A DNA stretch of 64,000 bases from Lotus japonicus. Lineage: Eukaryota; Streptophyta; Magnoliopsida; Fabales; Fabaceae. The notes under the pieces were generated by a model. The model worked only from the letters and a program-made list of their open reading frames with translations. It made no database searches and was not told the DNA's origin. The position numbers and the translations under genes are program-made. Positions 30,125 to 40,333 of the stretch are shown here, in pieces. Numbering within the stretch: the first letter of the stretch is position 1; each line of letters begins with the position of its first letter. The DNA is taken from assembly GCF_012489685.1 (NCBI RefSeq), contig NC_080041.1, positions 23,604,780 through 23,668,779 on the forward strand. The letters are read 5' to 3'.

Positions 30125-30885
30125 GCTAGAAGCCCAAATCCACTCCCTTAAGTAAAGAGTATTACAAGAATAAAAAGAAGAAGACACTAAACAAAGGAAG
30201 GAATATACTCATAAATCCTCTTAGGCATTGTTTCAATGCCAATGTTTATGGGATATGGGAACCACAGAATTCCCCCATCCAACCGAAACCTGTTCCTGAA
30301 TCAGTGGTAAAAAGATAATTAATATTATTAATCTTGATTCTTGATGCATAACCACCGAATTCCAACATGGATATTTTCCTCTTCGGCACATATGGTTGAT
30401 GATATATATTCTAGTAATACTTATTAACATTATTCTTTACTTTGCAGCCAAACGATCATAGTCCTTCGCCGCAGAACACAAAAAAAACAGGCATTTGTTA
30501 CTTATACTACCAGCAAAACACTGCTTGTTTCTTTACATGTGACACCATTAAGTGCGTGGACTTGCTTAATTGCTTTTCATCAGTTTTACTTTTTCCACTT
30601 AGAAAATTAAGCACACTGTGGGTAATTTTCACTTTTAATTTGAGTAGCAGCAGGAGCATCAGACACATGACTCTTAATTAATCAAGTGAGTTAGTGTAGT
30701 GGATTGCGGAGTTTCACATTGATTAGAAATATGATCAAAATAACTTCTATAGAAATGTACTCCTCACCTCCCTTGCAAGCTCTTGTGGTAGAATTACATC
30801 TCCGTTCTATCAATAATTGCTTTCTTACTCTTTGTGTTACAACCTTAAACTACAAACTTTCTGGATCAAAGAGAGTAAAACTTTA

Positions 30886-31276
30886 GACTATGTTTGAATG
30901 CGAAAAAAACACTTGTTGAAACTTTTTTATAAGCATTTATTGAAACTTATTTAGTGTTTTTTAGTAGATAAATAAATAAAATAGATGTATCTTATGAGAA
31001 ATATATTTTTATATGACATAATAAGAATAAATCACAACGGTTAGATCTAATAATCAAGAATTAAGAATAAAACACGAAATCATAATTTTTAAAAAAGTCA
31101 CATCACATTTTTAAATGATCATATAATCATTAAATTATTTTAATCTTAAATAATCATGTGTTACAGTCGTGATTTATATTCTTATATTTTTATATAAAAA
31201 CATTTTTCTCATAAAGATAAGTCTCCAATAAATAAATTATAATAAGTGACCTTTATAACCGTATTCAAACCGACTC
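30886..31276. mobile_element. PIF/Harbinger (Tourist-like) MITE, TTA target
   Basis: The ends GACTATGTTTGAATGCG and CGTATTCAAACCGACTC are inverted and flanked by TTA (30883-30885 and 31277-31279), the 3-bp target typical of PIF/Harbinger. Size is 391 bp, non-coding, AT-rich with nested inverted AATCATGTG-type arms. It lies about 350 bp upstream of the plant cysteine oxidase start. Confidence 0.75.
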
Positions 31277-31632
31277 TTAATCTTTAATTTCTATAGCAAG
31301 TAGCCCACTTTTATCTTGAACCATAGGGCCTTGGATTATGCCTGAAAAATTGACTATTTCAAGCATCCGCTCCCACTTGACTAATAGTATTATAAAGAAC
31401 TCATCATACATTCATACCCTTTCCCAAAGGAGGAAAAATTTAAACAAAAGAAGCCCACTGTAATATAATATAAGTGAGATATAGCACAAGGTTTGGTTAA
31501 CGTTATTCATAATCCCTCTTTTTTCAGTCATTCTATGTTCTTCTACTTATCATTATTGTCATCTCCATTGTGCTTTAAAAATGGGCAGCCACACAGGTAT
31601 AGGGCTAGCTAAGGTTAACATATACACAGACA

Positions 31633-32950
31633 ATGGGAAGGAGCAAAATACAAGTGCTTTATGATGCTTGCCATGCCTTGTTCTCTCAAGGGAAGCTTCC
31701 AACTTTTCAACAAATCCACTACCTGAAAAATCTACTAGGTATGCAAATATTTTGTTAATTTATCTTCATCGTTTTTTCCAAATGAAAAGAATAACTCATA
31801 GGCTTGAGCTCAATGAATTTGCAGACAATTTTGAAGCAATAGATGTAGGAATCGACGAGTTCGGGTTTTGTGAGTCTCCTACATCAGATTCAAGCAGGGG
31901 ATTGCTTTGTGAGCATGGTTTCTCTGAAATAACATACATTCACATTCATGAATGTGACGATTTCTCTGTGAGTAGAAAATGTTACTATGAAGTTTTGTAT
32001 TTAAAATTCTTGTTCTTTATGATTAAATTGGAATTGAGATGGTTAACCATGGTGATCTAATTTAATGAAAATGTTAACAACATGCAGATAGGAGTGTTCT
32101 GTCTCCCAGCTGGAAAAGTGTTTCCACTTCACGATCACCCGGAAATGACAGTGTTGAGCAAGATCTTATATGGCTCTGTCTATGTCAAAGCTTATGATTG
32201 GATCAAATTGGATAGTACTAAGTGCCCAACAAGTAAGAAAATTTTCTTTATAATAAAGTTTGTAATATTTTTTTTTTCTTTTACTGAACGTTCCCACAAG
32301 ACTAATATCATTGAGGAAATTATAATAGTTTAGTGCAATAGATAATTTTTCTCTGGAGTTTGAAACTTGTGTTCTTACCCCTTAAAGTGATTTACTTTAT
32401 CTACTAATCTACCACTAAACCAACATTTGTTTTGGTCATAAAATTTGTAATTTGAGTTTAATTGCACAAATTAACTTCACATTGATCATGGTTTAGTAGG
32501 ATTGGCCGGGAAGGTAATAGATCAAGTAATGAAAGCACCACATGAGCCAACAGTGTTATTTCCAAGAAGTGGTGGAAACATTCACTCTTTCAGAGCTTTG
32601 ACACCATGTGCAATACTAGACGTGCTATCTCCACCATACTCTGAAGAGTTTGCAAGGCCTTCAACTTATTACTCAGATGTCCCTATCCCTTCACTTAATG
32701 GTGATTTGATTTTGAACTTTTATGATACTCTTCATTAATTTATCAGTTTCAACTTAAGCTATTGATTCATCATTCATGTATATATGCACATGTTAATTTG
32801 TGTTGTATTGCTACAGGTTATGCCATTCTAGAGGAGAAACCGTTGCCTAGTGACCTAGTTGTTCATGGAGCGCAATACCTTGGACCTTCGATTGAAACCA
32901 TGGACGATTACAACTTTGGTCAAATCGGTTATGGAAACTTTGCAAATTGA
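31633..32950 (+). CDS. PCO: Plant cysteine oxidase (N-terminal cysteine dioxygenase, oxygen sensor)
   Basis: A PCO/ADO-family thiol dioxygenase (PF07847). With Fe(II) and O2 it oxidises the N-terminal cysteine of proteins such as group VII ERF factors, marking them for the N-degron pathway, so it acts as a plant oxygen sensor in cytosol/nucleus. Five exons: 31633-31738, 31825-31967, 32088-32232, 32500-32700 and 32817-32950; all GT-AG, 242 aa. The cupin iron ligands are visible: H98 and H100 in FPLHDHPEMTVLSK, and H160 in GGNIHSFRA. The segments LYGSVYVKAYDW and CAILDVLSPPYSEE are also family hallmarks. The acidic/Ser/Thr linker after the basic segment KCPTR (about residue 130) is shorter than in most paralogues. 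The ATG at 31633 gives MGRSKIQVLYDACHALFSQG. An upstream ATG at 31580 is out of context. Which PCO paralogue this is cannot be decided here. Confidence 0.94.
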
Positions 32951-33060
32951 ATATGTGTGTATATTATATGTCAATGGTATATAAATAACTATTATTACAA
33001 ACACTCATCAAACACCTCATTTTTCTCTCTCAATCTCTTACTTCTTATAACATTGTTGGT

Positions 33061-33394
33061 TGTCCTCACTCACGCGCTTTCCGGGAAAACTTCCCAGAAG
33101 GTCACCCATCATAATATTGCTCTAAGGCGAGCACACTTAACCTTGGAGTTTTTATGAGTTGGGCTCCCGAAAAGAAGATGCATCTTGTTGTTATGAATAA
33201 TATCAATCAAATATTTTATGTCCTCCTAAACTATATAGTCTCATATCTATACAGTCTCGGAATACCTCTTGTTCGAGTGCGAGATCGGCTCATTCCTGTG
33301 TCCCTCCGCCTAGAAGCCTGCTGGGAGCCGCTCCTTGTCCGTGCCTCACTGCACCGGCGATCACCTCCCGTCCTCATCGGCCCCGGGTGTCACA
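33061..33394 (-). mobile_element. Cassandra LTR fragment (with 5S-like block), 3'-truncated
   Basis: On the minus strand the sequence starts TGTGACACCCGGGGCCGATG (from 33394) and continues through the same landmarks as the 3' LTR of the element at 4603-5245. It keeps the 5S-like block: GGTTAAGTGTGC and GATGGGTGACCTTCTGGGAA. It breaks off after GAGGACAACC, so the terminal ~70 bp of the LTR is missing. No partner LTR was found. It lies about 110 bp past the cysteine oxidase stop codon. 33395-34438 holds no recognised gene. Confidence 0.85.
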
Positions 33395-34441
33395 GTAGTC
33401 GTGTGGTAGACGTGTGAGTTGGTTGGGACCTACAAAATGAATCTTTAATCAAACAATTACTCGATTAAAGGACTTTGTTCCTCAATGTAGATTCCCAAGA
33501 CACTCAAAAAAGCTCTTAATGATTGCTATTGAGAAGTTGACTAAGGTAAACCTATGAATTGAGTGAACGACTAAAATGCTGAAGTAAATGACTGAAAAAC
33601 TGAATATAAATTTAAAGGGCTGAAAAGTAAGGGCCGGAAAGTAAAGAAAAAGAGTAAATGCTAATTGTTTTTAGATTTGATTGATTATTTTAGTTGTATT
33701 TATAAATGATCCTCAAACGACTATTTATAGAGGCAATCACACCTAATTATAACAGTTATTTGTCTTCCATGATGTTTATCATATTTACTATGTAGTGGAC
33801 TTTCAGTAAGATTGCCAACTAGATAAATTAATGTCTTACCTCAACGAGAAACTTGAGAAATAAAATTGGCGGAATTATTAACTAGAACATAAAATTGGGG
33901 GATCTAAATCAATTATCGTCTAACCTTGATGCCTTTTGATATATGGTATTTTCTTCCTTATTATTTGCTTGCTTTATTTTCTTGCATATTCATTTCCTAA
34001 AATTAAGTATTCATGTCAAAGTTCTTTGGGTGCTGGATCCATGCTCAAACTCCATGAATCTTGAAGCTAATGTTGGATCTAGCACCTTGAATCTCTAGAA
34101 AAGTGACCAAAGGGAAGAAAGCTAAGTCACAAATAGAAGAGGTAGAAGAGGAGGGAGCACAAGTCTTCAAGAGGAGTCTTGTGGGTAAGGCCCATGTTGG
34201 CTCAAATTAGTCTAAACCAAGTAAATCCTATCACCCTATACAAGACCAAATCCAATCGGGCCAACAAACAATCCCTAACTCCAATCCTAACTCCATGTAT
34301 GCCTATATATAAGCTAAAATAATAGTGAGTTAGTTGACGTCAAAGCAAGGAATCAACTAATTAAACCACTAGGAATCATCAAATAACCATAGTTTCTTAG
34401 GATCTAAGCAATGTGTTTCAAGACTTTCAACAATCACCTAA

Positions 34442-36323
34442 GGTTGTGTTTGGATGGGGGAATATTTGAGGGGAATGTAATTTTAGAGGGTATTTCAAAT
34501 CCCTTCAATTAAAATACCTTGTTTGGATATCTAATGTGGAGAATTCTCAAATTACTAGTAATTAAATGAGGTATTTTACTCAATAGAATTTAGGGTAATT
34601 GAAATCACCTCAAAATAGGAGGAATTTCAAATTCTTCATCTCTCCCTTAACCCTATCTAAATTCAGTAAAAAAAATTAATCTCGGCTAAAAACCCTAAAA
34701 TCGGCCATAAACTCGAAAGTCAACCAAAAACTCAAAAATCGGCCCAAAACCCTAAAAATTGGCCCGACACTCAAAAATTGGCAGAAAACAGAAATATGGT
34801 CCAAAACCCTAAAAATCGATCTGACTCTCAAAAATCGGCTGAAAACTCGAAAGTCAGCACAAAACCCTAAAAATTTGCCGATAACCCTAAGAATCGGCCG
34901 AAAACGTGAAAGTCGGCATGAAACTCAAAAATCGATCCAAAACCCTAAACTCGGCTGAAAACTCAAAATTCGGCCGAAAACTCTAAAATCGGCCCAAAAC
35001 CCTAAAAATCAGCAAAAAAACTCAAAAATCAACACAAAACCCTAAAAATCGGCCTGACACACAAAAATTGACCGAAAACCCAAAATCGGCCCATAACCCT
35101 AAAAATTGGCCGATAACCCTAAGAATCGGCCGAAAACGTGAAAGTTTGGCCGAAACTCAAAAATCAACCCAAAACCCTAAAATCGGCCGAAAACTCAAAA
35201 ATCGGCCCAAAACCCTAAAAATCGACCGAAAACTCAAAAATCGGAACAAAACCCTAAATATCGGCCGAAAACCTGAAAGTTGGCCCAAAACCCTAAAAAT
35301 GGGCTCGATTCTCAAAAATCGGCCGAAAACTCGAAATTCGGCACAAAACCCTAAAAATCAGCCGAAAACCCGAAAGGTCGGGTTTTAGGTTTTTCGGACA
35401 ATTTTTGAGTGTCGGGCTGATTTTTAGGGTTTTGTGCCGACTTTTAAGTTTTCGGACGATTTTTTAGAGTCGGGCAATTTTTAGGGTTTTTGGCCGATTT
35501 TTGGGTTTTGGGGATTTTTGAGTTTCTGGCCGAATTTCACGTTTTCGGCCGATTCTTAGGGTTATCGGCCAATTTTTAGGATTATGGGCCGATTTTGGGT
35601 TTTCGGTCAATTTTTTAGGGTTGGGGCGATTTTTAGGGTTTTGTGTCGACTTTTGAGTTTTTGGACGATTTTTAGAGTCGGGCAATTTTTAGGGTTTTCA
35701 GCCGATTTTTTAGTTTCCAGCCGATTTTTGGGTTTTGGGAATTTTTGAGTTTCGGGCCGAATTTCACGTTTTCTGCCGATTCTTAGGGTTATCGGCCAAT
35801 TTTTAGGATGATGGGCCGATTTTGGGTTTTCGGTCAATTTTTTAGGGTCGAGGAGATTTTTAGGGTTTTGTGCCGACTTTTGAGTTTTCGGCTGATTTTT
35901 TCGAGTCGGGCCGATTTTTAGGGTTTTTGGACGGCTTTTGAGTTTTTGGCCGATATTTGAGAGTCAGGTCGATTTTTAGGGTTATGGGCCGATTTTTGAG
36001 TTTCGAGTCGACTTTCACGTTTTCGGCCTATTTTTAGGGATTTCTTGCCGTTTTAGGGTTTTGGGCCGCTTTTTAGGGTTTTGCGGCGACTTTTGAGTTT
36101 TCGGCTGATTTTTAGGGTTTTTGGCCGATTATATTAAGATAAAAACAATTAAATGAAGGAAATTCATTTATATTACACAAACAAAGAATTTTACAATTGA
36201 GCGAATTTCAACATTTTATCCAAACAATAAAATTTGAAATTCAAGGGAATTCAATTGAATCATTTGAATTCCCTATCATTTAAAATCCCTTGAATTTCTA
36301 CAATCCCTCATCCAAACACAACC
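34442..36323. mobile_element. PIF/Harbinger-like foldback element, TAA target
   Basis: GGTTGTGTTTGGATG at 34442 is inverted at the right end as CATCCAAACACAACC, and both ends abut TAA (34439-34441 and 36324-36326), as in PIF/Harbinger elements. Terminal arms of about 200 bp also include inverted AATTCAAATCCCTT-like segments. The interior is two head-to-head arrays of a roughly 20-bp repeat. No transposase is encoded. Repetitive open frames (for example 35068-35388, reading KNRPKTLKIDRKLKNR) arise from the repeat unit and are not evidence of a protein. Confidence 0.85.
34678..36130. repeat. Inverted pair of telomere-like 20-bp tandem arrays
   Basis: From about 34678 to 35364 a unit alternating CGGCC-CAAAACCCTAAAAAT and CGGCCGAAAACTCAAAAAT repeats about 35 times. 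At 35365-35386 there is a small palindrome (AAAACCCGA, AAGG, TCGGGTTTT). From there to about 36130 the same unit runs in reverse (TTTTTAGGGTTTTGGGCCG). The AAACCCTAA core is the Arabidopsis-type plant telomere motif embedded in a longer unit. A transcript through it would fold into a hairpin with arms of about 0.7 kb. Confidence 0.9.
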
Positions 36324-36679
36324 TAAGAGTTCTGAAATTTGAAATATCTAATTCCAAAATAAGGATCTGGATATGCTCTATATCAAATTGAAGCTTAAAC
36401 AAGTAGATGCATGATCAAGCATCATAGATTCAATAAAACAAGGAATAGATCTAGATCTAAAACATGAAGAACACAAAATGAACGTGAAACATGGAGACAA
36501 TGAAGCTCAGGTCTAGGGCGTCCAGCCACGAAATATAATCCAATTCTCATGAGTTTTTTCACCGATTAAATTACTCACAAATGATAAATCTATCAACAAT
36601 TTAACTGGACCTATAAGCTCTGAGCAAGTTTTGAGGAGATTAGTTGTTGAGACCTATTTAAAGTTCGACCAATTTATTA

Positions 36680-37240
36680 TAATATAGGAATTGTGAAGCG
36701 CGTAGTGTGGTGATAACACCTCACTATTTTACTCTTTGCAAAAGTCTCCACCTCAGCCTTTTATCCTATGTGTCATCTTCTACCATTCATGAACATTTTA
36801 TCAAGTGACATTTCATCTTCTTTAATCTTCAACATCCACTTAAATTACAAAACTGTTATTTTTTAAACTTTTAAATACATGTCATAATATAGGAATTGTG
36901 AAGCGCGTAGTGTGGTGATGACACCTCACTATTTTACTCTTTGCAAAAGTCTCCACCTCAGTCTTTTATCCTATGTGTCATCTTCTACCATTCATGAACA
37001 TTTTATCAAGTGACATTTCATCTTCTTTAATCTTCAACATCCACTTAAATTACAAAACTGTTATTTTTTAAACTTTTAAATACATGCCTGAAGAACGATG
37101 CTAAATATATGGTTCCCAACAAGACTATTTGATTCAGAAAGGAAACTGTTGCTATAAAATAATCAATTATGACGTTGCTAAATATATGGTTCCCAACAAG
37201 ATTATTTGATTCAGAAACAAAACCGTTGCTACAAAATAAT
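36680..37240. repeat. Two adjacent tandem duplications (about 205 bp x2 and 75 bp x2)
   Basis: Starting with TATAGGAATTGTGAAGCGCG at 36683 and again at 36889, a unit of about 206 bp ending TTTTAAATACATG is duplicated almost perfectly (one visible change, GATAACACC versus GATGACACC). Next, GCTAAATATATGGTTCCCAA at 37100 and 37172 marks a second tandem pair of about 72 bp. Both are in the 5' part of what may be a Helitron. Confidence 0.9.
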
Positions 37241-38411
37241 CAATTGTAATTTATTTGCCTTTAATACATGTAAAACTAAAGATAAAACTTGATAGGTTAA
37301 AATCCAGAAATATTCCACAAGATAAACATAATTCATCATGATCCATGAACAACCTAAGATTGAAAACTAGATTGCCTCTTCCCGGTTCAAACAAGAATAT
37401 ACAGTGCATAACTCATCCTCTGTCCCAGGATATTGTACCATCGCAATCTTGCTTTTGTTGAATCATCATATCTTTATAAAAAAATTCATCTTAAGGTCAA
37501 GAGTCAGTCACATAAGTGACCAAAAGGTAATGCTTACTTTACTTATTTTGTTTATAAGATAGGTACGCTTTTAACCAATATCTCTAATATATTATTTTCT
37601 TCTCAACAATTGATGTCTATATTTTATACCATATGTCTAAGTTCTATAAAAGAAATGATGTAAACCTAATGTTACTTCACCTTGCTACTTAATCGGTTGA
37701 CATCCTATGGTTATTTACTTCTTGCTAGATATCCTGAATCTCTATAATAAATATGTCAATAATCAGTATGCCAGTACAATGATGCTATTCGGAACCCACA
37801 ATTAGTTATATCATCTGTTATTTTTTCATTTAGATTTTAGATTGATGCAAACGAGTTGTTATTTCTCATGCTAAAGCTTGAAGAAAATTGAGGCTCCTTT
37901 TTTTTCTTTCTATTTTCTCTCTTTATTAGCTCTGTTTGTTCTCTCTATTAAGCTTTTCTCCTAAATTATCTCTACTACTAAAATGGTAAAAAAGAAAGAT
38001 GTGGTTTGATATAAGAGGTTCTCTTGTCATTCTTAAATCTTAATGCATTCCACAACCAAGTGTTACAATTTATGAATGTCTTTGTTGCTGAGTATAAGTT
38101 ATGGAAAACAATAAGTTTTTGTTCTCCCTTCAATCTCACCTACACCTAGGTAGAAAGGAATAAAAGCTAGAAAAATAAAAGATTTAATAGGAAAATGAGA
38201 GAGATAAAAAGAGAAAGTGAAAATGAGGAAGAGAAAGAGAACAAATCCTTTAAAAAATTAAGTGTTTTGAAGAAGACCTTGAGTCTTGAACAGGATGGAA
38301 TTGTCTCTATTACTTATGAAAAAATAAGCATTGTTCATTAGTTTTATGCACTTGTATACATTTTTTAAGATATATACTAATGTTTGGTTAACCGGTTAGG
38401 TAAGTTTTAAT

Positions 38412-38973
38412 CATAGTTATAAAACTCGGACCGGACCGGCCGGTTCGACCAGTTGAACCGGGAACCGGACCCTTGACCGGTCCGAGCCATTAAATGGATC
38501 GGGCATGTAATTGAACCGGTATGAACCGGTTTGGACCGGCCGGTTCAGGTAATAAACCGGCGACTCGGCCGGTTTTTTTTGGACCGGTCAGTCTTTTTTT
38601 TTTTTTCTGATTTTTTTTTTGTCGAAACTGTTTTTAATGGTCAAACTGTAATTAATTTACATTTAATGTTAATTATTTGGTCAAATGATATTCAATTGAG
38701 AGTTATTTAAAAAAATTGTCATGGCTAGGACTTGAATACAGGACCTAAAGGAGGAAAGCTAATCCAAATTTCCACTACACCACCTTACTTCTTGTTTAGA
38801 AGAATGCATATTATTTTATATATATGATATACTAAGGTTATATTTTAAATTATTATAATTTTTTAATATAAACCGAGTCAAGCAATCAAACCAATGACCC
38901 AGTGGTTGAACCATTGACTCATTGACCCAGTGCCTCGACCGAGTCGATCACCGGTCCGAGTCTGATAACACTG
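38412..38973. mobile_element. hAT-like TIR element of the CGGACCGG family, 8-bp TSD
   Basis: The ends CATAGTTATAAAACTCGGACC and, inverted, the GGTCCGAGTCTGATAACACTG end (to 38973) are imperfect inverted repeats. The flanks GTTTTAAT and ATTTTAAT (38404-38411 and 38974-38981) match at 7 of 8. The interior is rich in ACCGGTTTGAACCGG-type motifs near the left end. It is the same family as the element at 47536-48430. Non-coding. Confidence 0.75.
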
Positions 38974-39530
38974 ATTTTAATATAAAAATGCTAAATGAAT
39001 CCAACTTTTCATTATTTTGTAAAGAAGCTTGCTAAATATGAGTCGTACAATTCTTTCAACTAAATAAAGCTCCACATGGTAAATAAGAACATATTTAAAT
39101 CATAAAAATTTCCTTGGCAAGTGAACTACAAAATGAGTAATGTTTTTGGTAGCTTTGGCTAATTTTTTTCAACGCAAACACAATGAAGATGCAATTGGCT
39201 TAGTTTCAACCATGAATAGCCATGAATGACTTCTTTATAAGTACCTCATTTTTCTTTTATTGATTTCATTGTACGAGCTCTTTCATTCTAACAAAGAAAG
39301 GAGTGGATGGTAGAGCACATAGCACAATAACACTTCAAATGTAAGATTTTTGGAAGAAAACAAAGCATTTCTTAATTAGTACCTTGATAGATATCCAAAG
39401 TGAAATTGACATTTTATTGATCTAAACAAATGTTTTTTAACTGTCGTGATTGATCTTCTTTCATTGAAAAACTTAGAAGATGATAGAATTTGTAATCATA
39501 AATGTCTCTCATGCAATTACCTCAATTGTA

Positions 39531-39562
39531 TCGCCCGCGCAATGCGCGGGTCTTAGTCTAGT
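39531..39562 (+). mobile_element. Helitron 3' terminus (hairpin plus CTAGT)
   Basis: CCCGCGC-AAT-GCGCGGG (39534-39550) is a perfect GC-rich hairpin in AT-rich DNA. It is followed 7 bp later by CTAGT (39558-39562) and then T, the standard Helitron 3' end and insertion context. The 5' end is uncertain. One candidate is the A|TCTCTACTACTAAAATGG at 37969 (element of 1.6 kb). The other is near 36670, where AT-rich sequence precedes the duplicated GAAGCGCGTAG block (element of about 2.9 kb). No Rep/helicase frame is present in either, so it is non-autonomous. Confidence 0.8.
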
Positions 39563-40333
39563 TTACATGTAATGCACATTAGGTGCCCCATTTTTTTTTA
39601 ATCTAAAATAATTGGTAGACATCTGCTTTTTACAAACATGTTTTAGACATCAGGGCTTTATGGAGGTTTTTAAGAGCTTTTATATTTTCACATCTCTATT
39701 TTTATTATATTCACATTTTTTTTCTCTCTATCTCTAACCTATTTCTATCCCATCACTTATCATATCACTCATTTATCTCTCTTCAATTCTTATCTATTAC
39801 TAAAAGTAGAAGGTGGAGAAATATCAAGAGAACATTCATCCATTTTTAACCCCCACAGAATATTTTCTAGGTTTAAAAACAACGACAAAGACATCTCATG
39901 TCGACCAAAATGTGTACCTCTACCTATTATTATTTATTACTCTAGTGACAAATAAAAAAATATTTTTTAGCCACTGGTGTGGCACCTTGTCTCACTGTAT
40001 TTTTTCTGTCCTCATCATGTCAGTAAATAAAACACGCGTCAAAACTCCAAAGTCTCTGTTTTCATATGTGTGTTTTTCAGCTTTATTCAAAGCAAAACCA
40101 ACGCCATTCACCCGAGTTAAACACTGGCTTGCGTCTTGTTGAAGTTTTGAGACTTTTGAGAGCATTTCAACCTACCTCTTTGTCCCAAAAACGAATAATA
40201 CAGATATCAATTCTCAGCTCCACTTTTTCATTCTTCATTCTTTATTTATGTCAAAACCACAGTTCACAGCTTTGTAGAATTTTCCCGTGATCAAACAAAC
40301 ACTGTATTAGTAATTAGTAATTATAACAAGTAC

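Noticed and set aside
35068..35837. Open frames encoding Lys/Pro/Arg-rich repetitive proteins
   Set aside because: They are translations of the 20-bp tandem repeat in several frames and on both strands, so the open frames are a by-product of the repeat length and composition.
34678..36130. Regular short repeats resembling a CRISPR array
   Set aside because: Units are contiguous without unique spacers, lie in two opposite arrays inside a TAA-flanked transposon, and the genome is eukaryotic.
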